Shown one piece after another: positions 8,285 to 17,629 of a DNA stretch of 64,000 nucleotides. The DNA comes from Glaciecola sp. 33A (GTDB lineage Bacteria > Pseudomonadota > Gammaproteobacteria > Enterobacterales > Alteromonadaceae), in contig NZ_PJAR01000035.1 in the NCBI RefSeq assembly GCF_002836745.1, positions 155,023-219,022 of the forward strand, given 5' to 3'. The position numbers were made by a program, and so were the translations under genes. The notes below the pieces were generated by a model. The model did not search any database, was not told where the DNA came from, and worked only from the letters and a program-made list of their open reading frames with translations. Position 1 is the first letter of the stretch; every line of letters begins with the position of its first letter.

Positions 8285-9351
8285 TGACAAATAAGCTTAT
8301 TGATAAAGCGGGCGCTGTTCGTCCTGGCGAGGAGCTGCCAATTGCGTCTTTAGTTAAGTGGATAAATACCCATATTCCTGACTTACTGGGCACACCTAAA
8401 GTAACTCAGTATTCTGGTGGGGCGTCTAATTGGACCTATTGCCTCGAATTTGAAAACAAGTCGGTTATATTGCGTCGCCCACCGGCCGGCACAAAAGCCA
8501 AAGGTGCGCATGATATGGGCCGCGAGTATCGTTTACAAAAAGCGTTAAAAGTCGTGTATCCAAAAGTACCCGAGATGTTGGGGTATACCGATGACGAGTC
8601 AGTTATCGGTGCTGAGTTTTATATTATGCAGAAATTTGACGGTGTTATTCCGCGTCAAAATATGCCCCGAGACTTTACGATTTCAGCGGCCGACGCACGT
8701 AAACTCTGCGAATCGGCTTTGGATGGTTTGATTGAGCTGCATAATGTGGACTATAAAGCAGCTGATCTTGCGCATATTGCTAAAGGTGAAGGTTACACAC
8801 AACGACAAATTTCGGGATGGACTGGACGCTATCAAAAAGCCAAAACATGGAATGTACCTGAGGGTAAAAAGGTAACGAATTGGCTTGCCAACAACATTCC
8901 TAGTGAAGAAAAAATTTGCATTACCCACAACGATTATCGCTTTGATAACTTAGTGCTTAATGCTCAAAATCCGCAACAAATAATGGGTGTATTGGACTGG
9001 GAACTGGCCACCCTAGGCGACCCCCTTATGGATTTAGGCAACAGCCTAGCGTATTGGGTGCAAGCAGATGACGACTGGTTAGCGAGGAGAACAAGACGCC
9101 AACCCACCCATTTACCAGGGATGATGACACGCAAAGAAGTCATTCAATATTACTGCGATAAACAAGGCTTAAAAACAGAAGATTTCGATTTTTACGAAGT
9201 CTATGGTCTATTTCGTTTAGCCGCAATTGTTCAGCAAATTTACTATCGTTACCACCATAAGCAAACACGCAATCCTCAATACAAGCATCTTTGGATATAT
9301 GTACATTACTTGCTGCTTCGTTGCAGAAAAATCATTAATAAAAATAAGTAG
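8284..9351 (+). CDS. Phosphotransferase (APH-like kinase), ACAD11 N-terminal domain type
   Basis: A 355-residue kinase-fold protein. QYSGGASNWTY is the nucleotide-binding loop and VILRRPP contains the lysine-region equivalent. HNDYRFDN is the catalytic loop (H-x-D-x4-N), and LDWELATLGDPLMDLG holds the metal-binding D. These match the kinase half of mammalian ACAD10/11 and LvaA of the Pseudomonas levulinate pathway, which phosphorylate the 4-hydroxyl of hydroxyacyl-CoA. It overlaps the dehydrogenase gene by one base and is followed after 8 bp by an SDR. It is not expected to be an antibiotic-resistance enzyme, despite the APH fold. No LvaB-like small partner is seen nearby. Confidence 0.88.
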   Translation: MTNKLIDKAGAVRPGEELPIASLVKWINTHIPDLLGTPKVTQYSGGASNWTYCLEFENKSVILRRPPAGTKAKGAHDMGREYRLQKALKVVYPKVPEMLGYTDDESVIGAEFYIMQKFDGVIPRQNMPRDFTISAADARKLCESALDGLIELHNVDYKAADLAHIAKGEGYTQRQISGWTGRYQKAKTWNVPEGKKVTNWLANNIPSEEKICITHNDYRFDNLVLNAQNPQQIMGVLDWELATLGDPLMDLGNSLAYWVQADDDWLARRTRRQPTHLPGMMTRKEVIQYYCDKQGLKTEDFDFYEVYGLFRLAAIVQQIYYRYHHKQTRNPQYKHLWIYVHYLLLRCRKIINKNK

Positions 9352-9359
9352 AGAATTTT

Positions 9360-10118
9360 ATGTCAGCTACCGTTCGACAAAACATTTTAATAACTGGTGC
9401 CAGTTCTGGTTTAGGTAAAGGCATGGCGATGTTGTATGCAAAAATGGGCCGCAACCTCGCTTTGTGTGCAAGACGCGTCGAGCGATTAGAAACCCTAAAG
9501 GCTGAATTAGAAGAAATCAACCCGACGATTACCGTACTAATTAAGTCACTTGATGTTAATGATCATGATGCTGTGTTTACCGTGTTTAACGAGTTCAAAC
9601 AGGAACTTGGTAGCCTTGACCGTGTTATTGTCAACGCGGGAATGGGCAAAGGTGCATCCATTGGCACAGGCTATTTCAAAGCCAATAAAGAAACCGCGAT
9701 CACTAATTTTGTATCGGCAATTGCACAATGTGAGGCCGCTGTTGGCATATTTAGGGGGCAAAACGCAGGTCATCTCGTGACCATTTCTTCTATCAGCGCC
9801 GTACGTGGATTTGGCCGCGCGCTTACCGTTTATGCCGCCACCAAAGCCGCCATTACCTCGTTATCTGAAGGCATCCGTATTGATTTGCTGCGCACACCTA
9901 TCAAGGTATCGACTATTCACCCGGGCTTCATTCGAAGCGAAATAAATGAGAAAGTAGAAAAAGCTCCCTTTATGATTGATACCGAGACAGGTTGTAAAGC
10001 AATTATAAAAGCGATTGAAAAAGAAGGTACAAATAGTTATGTTCCTGCATGGCCTTGGGCTATTCTTAATCGTGTTATGCGTATTATGCCACTGTCATGG
10101 TTGGCAAAAATGAGCTAA
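9360..10118 (+). CDS. Short-chain dehydrogenase/reductase
   Basis: A 252-residue classical SDR: TGASSGLG cofactor loop near residue 12, VNAGMG in place of the NAG motif, TISSIS active-site serine region and YAATK (Y-x3-K). It uses NAD(P)H to oxidise or reduce an alcohol/ketone. It is the third gene of the ACAD-kinase-SDR operon (8-bp gap, TAGAGA ribosome-binding site). A role in interconverting 4-oxo and 4-hydroxy acyl groups, or the 3-hydroxyacyl product, is plausible by context only. Confidence 0.88.
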   Translation: MSATVRQNILITGASSGLGKGMAMLYAKMGRNLALCARRVERLETLKAELEEINPTITVLIKSLDVNDHDAVFTVFNEFKQELGSLDRVIVNAGMGKGASIGTGYFKANKETAITNFVSAIAQCEAAVGIFRGQNAGHLVTISSISAVRGFGRALTVYAATKAAITSLSEGIRIDLLRTPIKVSTIHPGFIRSEINEKVEKAPFMIDTETGCKAIIKAIEKEGTNSYVPAWPWAILNRVMRIMPLSWLAKMS

Positions 10119-10144
10119 AACTGCATTCCAAAACTGTGGACTTT

Positions 10145-10165
10145 GGTTTGTGGTTTGTGGTTTGT
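10145..10165 (+). repeat. 3 x 7-bp tandem repeat (GGTTTGT)
   Basis: Three perfect copies of GGTTTGT in the gap between the SDR and the transporter gene. No function is evident. Confidence 0.7.
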
Positions 10166-10267
10166 GAAGTGATGGGCTTTTGGGCTGTGATTACAGATGA
10201 CACTGCATTGTCATCGTTATGAACAACAGTACGGCAACAATAATAATAATTAAAAAGGCACTTCAAT

Positions 10268-11134
10268 TTGCAAAGTACTCTTTTCACGCAAGTTTTATTA
10301 CCAGCCATACTTGGCGTCATCATGTTTGGTATGGGCTTGAGCTTAGTGAAAGACGACTTTGTGCGTCTTGCAAAAGTACCTAAAAGCGTTATTGCTGGCT
10401 TAACAGGGCAACTCATTTTGTTACCCCTACTTGCATTTGCACTAGTAACGGTATTTTCAGCGCCAATTGAAATTGCCATTGGCGTGATGATCTTAGCCGC
10501 TTGTCCTGGTGGTACTACTTCAAACTTGATCAGTCATATTGCGCGCGCAAACTTAGCGTTATCGGTAAGCCTAACGGCAATTACAACTGTAATTTGTGTT
10601 ATTACAACACCCTTACTCATTAAATTTTCAATAGACCATTTCACGCAAACAGATGCGACAGAATTTTCACTGATTGGCGTTTCTATAAACTTAATTGTTC
10701 TTTTGTTGGTGCCCATTTCTATCGGCATGGTGCTAAGACACTTTTATGCAAAAGCAGCACGACGCGCCGAACCGTTTTTTAGACATTTTTCAACCATATT
10801 TATGTTAATGCTCATCGCGGTCATTTCATATCAAGAAAGAGAAATGCTGCAAACCTTCTTCCCCGATGTCTTTTTCATTACCTTTGGCTTGAATATATGC
10901 GCCACTATTATGGGCGTAATAATAGCTCGAGCGTGTTCTTTGTCGACAAAAGATGGACTAACCCTGGGCATTGAAATAGGCACACAAAATGCATCGATGG
11001 CCATGCTCATCGCCATCACTTTTATTGAAAACAGTGCTTACAGCATAGCCGCGGGAATTTATGGCATTACAATGTATGTCGGCGCGTTTTTATTAGTGGC
11101 GTACCATAAGTTGACTTCGCCAGCGCCGGCGTAA
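10268..11134 (+). CDS. Bile acid:sodium symporter (BASS) family transporter
   Basis: A 288-residue inner-membrane protein with about 9-10 hydrophobic helices. FGMGLSLVKDDF at the start and CPGGTTSNLISHIA (crossover motif) and IGTQNASMAM are BASS-family marks; the family moves organic anions with sodium. The TTG start is chosen because the TTG-initiated N terminus (QSTLFTQVLLPAILGVIMFG) matches the family and AAAAAGG stands 9 nt before it; the nearest upstream ATG is out of frame. It lies 150 bp after the SDR on the same strand, so it may import an acid used by that operon, which is speculative. Confidence 0.85.
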   Translation: MQSTLFTQVLLPAILGVIMFGMGLSLVKDDFVRLAKVPKSVIAGLTGQLILLPLLAFALVTVFSAPIEIAIGVMILAACPGGTTSNLISHIARANLALSVSLTAITTVICVITTPLLIKFSIDHFTQTDATEFSLIGVSINLIVLLLVPISIGMVLRHFYAKAARRAEPFFRHFSTIFMLMLIAVISYQEREMLQTFFPDVFFITFGLNICATIMGVIIARACSLSTKDGLTLGIEIGTQNASMAMLIAITFIENSAYSIAAGIYGITMYVGAFLLVAYHKLTSPAPA

Positions 11135-11285
11135 TTATTTAGTTGTAGATTAATTCAACATTCCTCGGTATCTGCTACAGCGCTATTCTTTGCTGGTAAC
11201 ACGACTAAAATATTGAATGATCCACACAGGCTTGATAGCTTGGATCTTAAGCGCGTTAGTCGAAAACCGTCGAAGTACAAACGAC

Positions 11286-13004
11286 TCAATAATGTATACT
11301 AAAGATGGATTTACCGTTATTGATGGTCTCCAGTACCTTAATGTCTTTAATCGAGGCTCTGGGCACGGTTAATGGATTTTTATCTAATATGACCATATCA
11401 GCTTGTTTACCAATTTCTAATGAACCCTTAATCTGTTCTTCAAAATGTTGATATGCGCTCCATAAAGTGATCGCTTTTAGTGCATCCAAGGGCTCCATTT
11501 GATGCTCAACACCTAGCATTTTATTTGTTCTTGTTGTCCTATTCACCGCGCTGTCTAGTAGTCTCATGGCGTTTGGAAAAGTCACAGGAGAGTCCGAATG
11601 GATGGTCAATCGCATACCCTCATTCAAAAACCAGGCGCTTGGCGAAATGTTATTTGCTCGCTCAACACCGGCAACCGAATCTCTATGCCAATCACCCCAG
11701 TAAAAGGTGTGCATTGGATAGAGAGATGGAAATATGCCCAACTTTTTGAGCTGTTCAACTTGATCTTTACGCGTGAACTGCCCGTGGATCATAACAGTTC
11801 GATGGTCAGCGTTTTTTAACCAAGGCTGAAGTTGTTCGACTAGTTTTATCAATTGGTCGATCGCAGCATCACCGTTGGTATGAACCAGTAATTGCCATTT
11901 ATTGTCAAAAGCTAACGTCATCCATTTGAGTGCCTCTTCATCTGAAAATGCCGGATAACCTAAATACTCAGCATTTTGTCCTTCGGGCACTTTGTAATAG
12001 GGTTGGGTAAACCAAGCGGTTTTTCCTTGCGGTGAGCCGTCAAATGTAAGTTTTACGCCGCCCATTCTAAAACCATGAGTGTAATCACGCGACATCAGTT
12101 TCCCATGTAATATTTTTGCATCGCCAATTGCAGCAATGTCAGGGTAAGAAATAATATCAATATCAAAACCGACCGATTCGGCCATTTTTGGCAAAACATC
12201 AAGCGTGGCTAAATCAGTCTTACCTTCCTGCACGGTGGTGAAACCATTAGAGATATAACTATATTCACCAGCCTTGTATAATTGCACTAAATCTTCTTCA
12301 GTAAAATCAGGAATCAGTTTATAAAAAATCATAAAGTGAGCGTTTTCCTGCATTACACCATTGGGTGTTTTACCGTCAGCTTCCCTTCCAATAACGCCGC
12401 CGGAAGGATCTTTACTCTCAGCAGTAACACCCATTAATTCCAAGGCTTTAGTATTGTAAACTCCCAAGTGCCCTGACTGATGCATTATAACAATTGGTAT
12501 GCTGGTAGAAATAGCATCTAAATCATGCCGTGTAGGGTGACGTTTCTCTGTTAACTGCGAGTCATCATAGTTAAATCCAATTGCAACATTGTAATTTTTA
12601 ACAATGGGCGAAGATTGTATGTAATTACGCATCGTTGTCTGTAAATCTGCAATAGTATTAACCGGACCGTCTGGCACAGGCAGTAAATTTGCCACGATAG
12701 CTTGAGTACCAACGCCGCCAAAATGACTGTGGGCATCAATAAACCCTGGCACAACTGTCTTTCCATTTAAATCAACGACCTTAGTTTCTGTATTTCTATA
12801 CATTAAAATATCTTGGTCGTTGCCAACGTCCAATATTAATCCATTTTTTATGGCTATGGCTGAAGAGAAGGGGTTTGTGTCATCTATTGTTATGATATTT
12901 CCATTGAAATAAATAGATTCAGCAAAAGAGGGGGGGTCTTGAGTACAAGAGGCAGTGAAAAGAACAACCACTATGGATAGACTGCGTTTAAAAAAAACAT
13001 TCAT
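11286..13004 (-). CDS. YtcJ-like amidohydrolase, predicted lipoprotein
   Basis: About 572 residues. The N terminus (FKRSLSIVVVLFTASC) is a lipoprotein signal with the lipobox FTASC, so the mature enzyme would sit on a membrane facing the periplasm. The metal-binding HxH of the amidohydrolase superfamily is in DAHSHFGG. Further YtcJ/NfdA-type blocks include VHTNGDAAID, HGQFTRKDQ and HSDSPV, and the protein ends with the composite beta-sandwich (EIGKQADMVILDKNPL). The ATG start is five codons inside an in-frame TTG and gives the better signal peptide. Substrate is unknown; the family hydrolyses amides, N-formyl groups and exoenzyme substrates. Confidence 0.88.
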   Translation of the reverse strand: MNVFFKRSLSIVVVLFTASCTQDPPSFAESIYFNGNIITIDDTNPFSSAIAIKNGLILDVGNDQDILMYRNTETKVVDLNGKTVVPGFIDAHSHFGGVGTQAIVANLLPVPDGPVNTIADLQTTMRNYIQSSPIVKNYNVAIGFNYDDSQLTEKRHPTRHDLDAISTSIPIVIMHQSGHLGVYNTKALELMGVTAESKDPSGGVIGREADGKTPNGVMQENAHFMIFYKLIPDFTEEDLVQLYKAGEYSYISNGFTTVQEGKTDLATLDVLPKMAESVGFDIDIISYPDIAAIGDAKILHGKLMSRDYTHGFRMGGVKLTFDGSPQGKTAWFTQPYYKVPEGQNAEYLGYPAFSDEEALKWMTLAFDNKWQLLVHTNGDAAIDQLIKLVEQLQPWLKNADHRTVMIHGQFTRKDQVEQLKKLGIFPSLYPMHTFYWGDWHRDSVAGVERANNISPSAWFLNEGMRLTIHSDSPVTFPNAMRLLDSAVNRTTRTNKMLGVEHQMEPLDALKAITLWSAYQHFEEQIKGSLEIGKQADMVILDKNPLTVPRASIKDIKVLETINNGKSIFSIHY

Positions 13005-13338
13005 TAATATAAGTCTCAATATAAAGGAAACAGAATTCCTAATTTTTTATCGCCTAACGCTCGACTTTATTGTAAACAAGAACGTCGGGTATTTTTTACC
13101 AACAATTAGCTGTTTGCATTCTCAAATGCAGTTGCTTGTCGACTCCCTCCCAGTATGAGAAGAATAAATCCTTTCTCTTATCTATACAACAGACCAAGAT
13201 TAAGGCAATACTACGCCGACGTTGTTGCTTACTTGCAGTGTATACACAAAATATCGCGTACACTAGGGCTGCACTTGGTTAACAATTTACATCAACGCAT
13301 CTATATCCCTCAATCAAAAAAACAAGATGGAATGAATC
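13005..13338. other. Divergent intergenic region
   Basis: 334 bp between the amidohydrolase and the serine hydrolase genes. It presumably holds both promoters; I see no repeat, terminator or RNA structure. Confidence 0.4.
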
Positions 13339-15087
13339 ATGACTGGATTGAACTGCACGGCATTGCCAAATTTCAGCGCTAATACTCGCCTTTATGAGAA
13401 TAAGAAAAAGAGCACTAAATTGGCTATCAATTGGCCATTTGTTTTTATCTTTTCTATTTTCCTGTTGGCTATTTTACCTACAATCTCTGTTGCTGGTGAA
13501 CCGGCAAGTAGCGACTCAATAACCACCGCTGAGAAGACCGATAAAGCCTTGCATCGTTTCGACCCTATAGCCACTAAACAGCTTATTCAAGGAGCCCTGA
13601 CTGCATTCTACACACCGGGTATGTCGGTGGGTGTGGTTCATCAAGGCGAGGTGGTTTTTTTAGACGGTTTTGGGCAACGCAATATCCAAGAAAGGCGCAA
13701 GGTTAACGCCGATACCTATTTCCGACTGGCGTCCACTAGCAAAGCATTTACAGCCGCCGCTGTTGGTATTTTAGTAGATCAAGGCAAGCTTAACTGGACC
13801 GACAAAGTCACTCAGTATTTACCTGAATTTCAAATGCAAGATGCTTGGGTAACACGCGAATTTACTATTAAAGACCTGCTTGTTCATCACAGTGGACTCG
13901 CAGGCGGAGCTGGCGACAGCATGATTTGGCCAGAACCATCGGGCTTTTCGCGCGCAGAGGTTATTCACAACCTTCGCTACTTGACCCCACTCACCAGCTT
14001 TCGAACTGAGTTTGCTTATAGCAACGTGTTGTATATAACCGCGGGTGAAATTATCGCAAAGGTCTCAGGCATGCGCTACGGTGATTTTATTGAGCAAAGT
14101 ATTTTCGCGCCACTTGATATGACTTGCTTTGCTGGCGATGTCCCCAGCGTTAAATTGAAAAACAGCGCAATGAGTTATGCGCATAATGATAACAAAGGAC
14201 TATACCCAGTACCTCGAAATAGTATACAACGAGCACAGCAAATGTCAGTTGCCGCAGGCGGTATTGTTTGTAATGCCCGGAGCATGACTAAATGGGTAAA
14301 GGCGCTACTCTCTCCCGAAACACTGCCATTTTCGATGAGTGTATTGAATGCAGTATGGTCACCTCAAACCGTGCTTACTATATCTGACAGTGAAGAAGAG
14401 TGGGACAACACCTTATTTAAAACTTACGGCTTGGGCTGGCGTATTGCTGATATGCTGGGCTATAAACTCATTTCTCACACTGGTACCCTTTCCGGATACC
14501 AAGCGTATGTGGCCTTATTGCCCGAATTGGAGGTCGGTGTCGTGGTGTTAAATAATGGCTCTAACTATGGTGCTCGTTCTTCGGTTATGCAGCATATTTT
14601 AAAATCATTTATACCCAGTAGCAAATTACCTGAAGACTCGCCAAGTGATTGGGTTAAGGCGTTTGTTGACCTGCAAGCTAAACAAGAAGCTAACTACCTT
14701 GCAAACTATGAGCCGGTTCGCGAGGCGACAACCCTCATGCAAGTTAGCAATAAACAGATCATCGGTACTTATCAAGATAACTGGTTTGGCCGCATGTTAA
14801 TCAGCGGACTAGAGGCGTCTAAAAGCCTGCCTAACGAAAATCATCTTCGCATTGAGTCCGAGCGCATGATCACGCTTAAAGGCAATGTCATACCTTATGA
14901 AGGAAACTTATTTAAAGTTGAGTGGGACAATACCAATGCCGCCTCCAATGCCTTTTTAATTATTGAAACCAATTTTAAAAATGAAGTAACCGGACTGAAA
15001 ATGCACCCCTTCGTGGCAAAAGAAAAAAAGCGGCATGAATACCGCGATATGCACTTTGTGAAGCAGACATTGTCAATCAAGGACTAA
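13339..15087 (+). CDS. Class-C beta-lactamase-like serine hydrolase (DUF3471-type tail)
   Basis: A 582-residue exported hydrolase. A hydrophobic segment at about residues 32-51 (WPFVFIFSIFLLAILPTIS) acts as signal or anchor. Catalytic S-x-x-K is STSK (S132, K135), Y-x-N is YSN (227-229) and the KTG-equivalent is HTG. The ~150 C-terminal residues form a separate beta domain (QIIGTYQDNWFG ...) of the DUF3471 kind. Such proteins are usually peptidases or esterases of the AmpC/D-aminopeptidase family, not resistance enzymes. GGAATGAATC before the ATG serves as ribosome-binding site. It converges on the antiporter gene with only 15 bp between stops. Confidence 0.9.
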   Translation: MTGLNCTALPNFSANTRLYENKKKSTKLAINWPFVFIFSIFLLAILPTISVAGEPASSDSITTAEKTDKALHRFDPIATKQLIQGALTAFYTPGMSVGVVHQGEVVFLDGFGQRNIQERRKVNADTYFRLASTSKAFTAAAVGILVDQGKLNWTDKVTQYLPEFQMQDAWVTREFTIKDLLVHHSGLAGGAGDSMIWPEPSGFSRAEVIHNLRYLTPLTSFRTEFAYSNVLYITAGEIIAKVSGMRYGDFIEQSIFAPLDMTCFAGDVPSVKLKNSAMSYAHNDNKGLYPVPRNSIQRAQQMSVAAGGIVCNARSMTKWVKALLSPETLPFSMSVLNAVWSPQTVLTISDSEEEWDNTLFKTYGLGWRIADMLGYKLISHTGTLSGYQAYVALLPELEVGVVVLNNGSNYGARSSVMQHILKSFIPSSKLPEDSPSDWVKAFVDLQAKQEANYLANYEPVREATTLMQVSNKQIIGTYQDNWFGRMLISGLEASKSLPNENHLRIESERMITLKGNVIPYEGNLFKVEWDNTNAASNAFLIIETNFKNEVTGLKMHPFVAKEKKRHEYRDMHFVKQTLSIKD

Positions 15088-15102
15088 GCGTTAACGTTGC
15101 AG

Positions 15103-16860
15103 TCAGTCTTGTTTGTCTTCTTCAAACAACTGCTGCAACTCTCTTCTACCCAGTTCCGTGGTCTTTATTATTTCAGGTATACCGAGGTTTTCTTTTATTA
15201 CTCGCGCCAACATTTTGGTATCGTGTTCTGAGAAAATAGTTGCCATGCTGTCAGCCTGCCCCTGTGAATAACCGTAAGCTTTGAGCACTTCTTTTGATGC
15301 TGACAATGCACTATCAAACATTTCGCGAACAAAGTAACTGACGCCTAACTTCGACAACTCTATCGCATGCATCCGATTGCGCGCGCGGGCAATGATTTTA
15401 ACCTTGGGGAACTCAAGTTGAACCAGTTTAACGACTTCGGTTATTTCTTCACCATTGTCGATGGCGACTAATAATACTCTGGCGTTTTCAATGCCGGCTC
15501 TTTTCAATAACTCTAAGCGTGTCGCATCACCAAAGTACACTTTATTACCAAATTGACGCACAAACTCAATATGCTCCGCATCTTTATCCATTGCTGTAAA
15601 TGGGATGCTGTTTGCAGCTAGAATACGACCGGTAATTTGTCCAAAACGACCAAAGCCAGCAATAATGACTCTTGACTCAGTTGCATCAACATCAGCAAGA
15701 GAGTCATAAACAGCCGGACAGTTTTTAGTATGAAAGAATAGGCTATACACAATCACTGCGGGTGACGTTAATGCCATAGACAAACCGACGATCAAATTAA
15801 CCTGACCAGCAGTAGAAGCGTCTAACAGGGTATTCGATAATGCCAAGGTCATGACAACAAAAGCGAATTCCCCCCCTTGCGAAAGCATGATTGCAACGCG
15901 CATTGAGTCGGTTGACGATTGTTTGGATGCGCGCAAAATAGAAAAAATAATAGCGCCTTTCACAATTACCAGCAGAATGCTCATACTCACCATAAAAACG
16001 GGGTCGTTGAAAAGTAACTGCAGGTCTAGATTCATGCCAATAGCAATGAAGAACAAGCCTAACAACAAACCTTTAAAGGGCTCTATTTCAGTTTCTAACT
16101 GATGTTTAAAACTGCTGTCAGCAAGTAATATACCCGCGATAAATGCGCCCATGCCCATCGACAGCCCCACTTTATCCATAGCCAAACCGGTGACAAGCAC
16201 AATGAATAAAGCCGCAGCCGTCATTACTTCTGAGCTACCATAGCGTGCCACAACTCTTAACAATGGGTTGACTAAAAAGCGACCCACCAGCAAGACACTA
16301 ACAACCGCACCTAAACTGATATACCAAGCCGGACCGGATTCAGTTTGCAGAGGAGCCAACGCAGTCACTAAGAGCAAAATGGGGATCACGGCAACATCTT
16401 GCATTAATAAAATCGAAAAGCCGCGCTGTCCTGGTGGCGTTTGCAAAATACGTTGTTCATTCATTAACTGAATTGCGAAGGCGGTAGAAGACAGTGCTAA
16501 GGCTAGTCCAATCACTAAACTGGCAGTAAAACTAAGACCCAACACAAAATGACTAAACAAGCCGATTGCAGCCGCTGATGCTAATAGCTGGGAACCACCA
16601 CTAAAGATAATTTGATTGCGCATGCGCCACAGAGTGGCAGGTTCGAGTTCTAAACCAATGACAAACAACAACAGCACAACGCCTAATTCAGCGAAGTGCA
16701 AAATAGTATAAGGGTCGCTTACAAGATTAAAAACCGAGGGACCAATGACAACGCCAGCAATCAGATAACCAAGAATGGCACCAAGTTTGAATTTTTTAAA
16801 TAGGGGAACAGCAACTAAAGTAGCGCCTAAAAATATGGCGACAGAGGTCAATAAACTCAT
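15103..16860 (-). CDS. KefB/KefC-like monovalent cation:proton antiporter with KTN domain
   Basis: A 585-residue CPA2 antiporter. About 12 membrane helices span residues 1-375, with LLLFVIGLELEP, SSTAFAIQLM and SQGGEFAFV typical of Kef/YbaL proteins. Residues ~395-520 are a cytosolic Rossmann KTN/TrkA-N domain (GFGRFGQITGRIL, YFGDATRLELL), which gates the channel by nucleotide or glutathione binding in relatives. It exports K+ or Na+ in exchange for protons. AAGGACTATTA precedes the ATG. No KefF/KefG partner is next to it, so glutathione gating is uncertain and a Kef subtype is not assigned. Confidence 0.92.
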   Translation of the reverse strand: MSLLTSVAIFLGATLVAVPLFKKFKLGAILGYLIAGVVIGPSVFNLVSDPYTILHFAELGVVLLLFVIGLELEPATLWRMRNQIIFSGGSQLLASAAAIGLFSHFVLGLSFTASLVIGLALALSSTAFAIQLMNEQRILQTPPGQRGFSILLMQDVAVIPILLLVTALAPLQTESGPAWYISLGAVVSVLLVGRFLVNPLLRVVARYGSSEVMTAAALFIVLVTGLAMDKVGLSMGMGAFIAGILLADSSFKHQLETEIEPFKGLLLGLFFIAIGMNLDLQLLFNDPVFMVSMSILLVIVKGAIIFSILRASKQSSTDSMRVAIMLSQGGEFAFVVMTLALSNTLLDASTAGQVNLIVGLSMALTSPAVIVYSLFFHTKNCPAVYDSLADVDATESRVIIAGFGRFGQITGRILAANSIPFTAMDKDAEHIEFVRQFGNKVYFGDATRLELLKRAGIENARVLLVAIDNGEEITEVVKLVQLEFPKVKIIARARNRMHAIELSKLGVSYFVREMFDSALSASKEVLKAYGYSQGQADSMATIFSEHDTKMLARVIKENLGIPEIIKTTELGRRELQQLFEEDKQD

Positions 16861-17090
16861 TAATAGTCCTTGGTGAAAAAATGAAAGTTCTTTATTTCAA
16901 ATCTAAAATTAGCGCATAATCATACTACTACAGTCAACATGCGCTGCATATAAAACTGTTGTTGAACAGCTTACGCACAGTCACCCAAAAATTGAACAAA
17001 TAGCACAACGAAAAAAAACGCAAATTGCTGTTAATAGCAGCGCAAAGCGTTTTTATACGTGTCGGACCTTAAAGACCCCTTCATTAACGT

Positions 17091-17522
17091 TTATTTTATT
17101 TTTAAAAAATGGTCGAGTGACAATTTACCAGCGCCCCACACCGCAATTAATATCATCAACGTACCCCACAGAATATGCTCGTTAAGTGCTGCTGCAGGCA
17201 TATCTTCAAAGCTGATAACCGCAATATAGTTGACGATGAATAAACCCAGCGCCGCCTTTCTGCCAAACAAACCGATAACCAGTAAAATGGGTAATACAAT
17301 TTCACCAACGGTAGCTAAATACGCCGCCACCTCGACATTAAGTACAGGTACTGCGTACTCATATTCGAACAACAACAATGTTGATTCCCAGTCGCGTAAC
17401 TTGGTTAGGCCGGCCTTGAAAAACACCCAAGCAACGTAAAATCTAGCAATTAAGAGCATAAAAGGTTGAATAAGATCTAGTTTGCCAAAAATAAAATTAT
17501 ATAAGTTAATGGGCTTAGTCAT
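17091..17522 (-). CDS. DoxX family membrane protein, last gene of the bufferin-type operon
   Basis: A 143-residue four-helix membrane protein. LLIARFYVAWVFFKAGLTKLRDWE is the DoxX N-terminal block, and the remaining helices carry VGEIVLPILLVIGLFGRKAAL. It sits 107 bp downstream of bufC on the same strand. DoxX genes are frequent companions of DUF2282/DUF692/DUF2063 clusters. In other systems DoxX proteins are linked to thiol/redox balance at the membrane; its precise job here is unknown. Confidence 0.88.
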   Translation of the reverse strand: MTKPINLYNFIFGKLDLIQPFMLLIARFYVAWVFFKAGLTKLRDWESTLLLFEYEYAVPVLNVEVAAYLATVGEIVLPILLVIGLFGRKAALGLFIVNYIAVISFEDMPAAALNEHILWGTLMILIAVWGAGKLSLDHFLKIK

Positions 17523-17629
17523 GGTGGTCTCTTTAGTTGTTGTGAGCAGCCTACCATGAACCTATATCAGTGTTCACTTTTCGTGGTATTGGTTTACATC
17601 GGCGTCAGCATAAAGCTAAGCGGCAATAG

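Noticed and set aside
8284..9351. Aminoglycoside resistance gene
   Set aside because: It has the APH fold but the sequence blocks and operon match the ACAD11-type kinase, not resistance enzymes.
13339..15087. Clinical-type AmpC beta-lactamase
   Set aside because: SxxK/YxN/HTG are present, but length, C-terminal domain and HTG instead of KTG point to the broad serine-hydrolase family.
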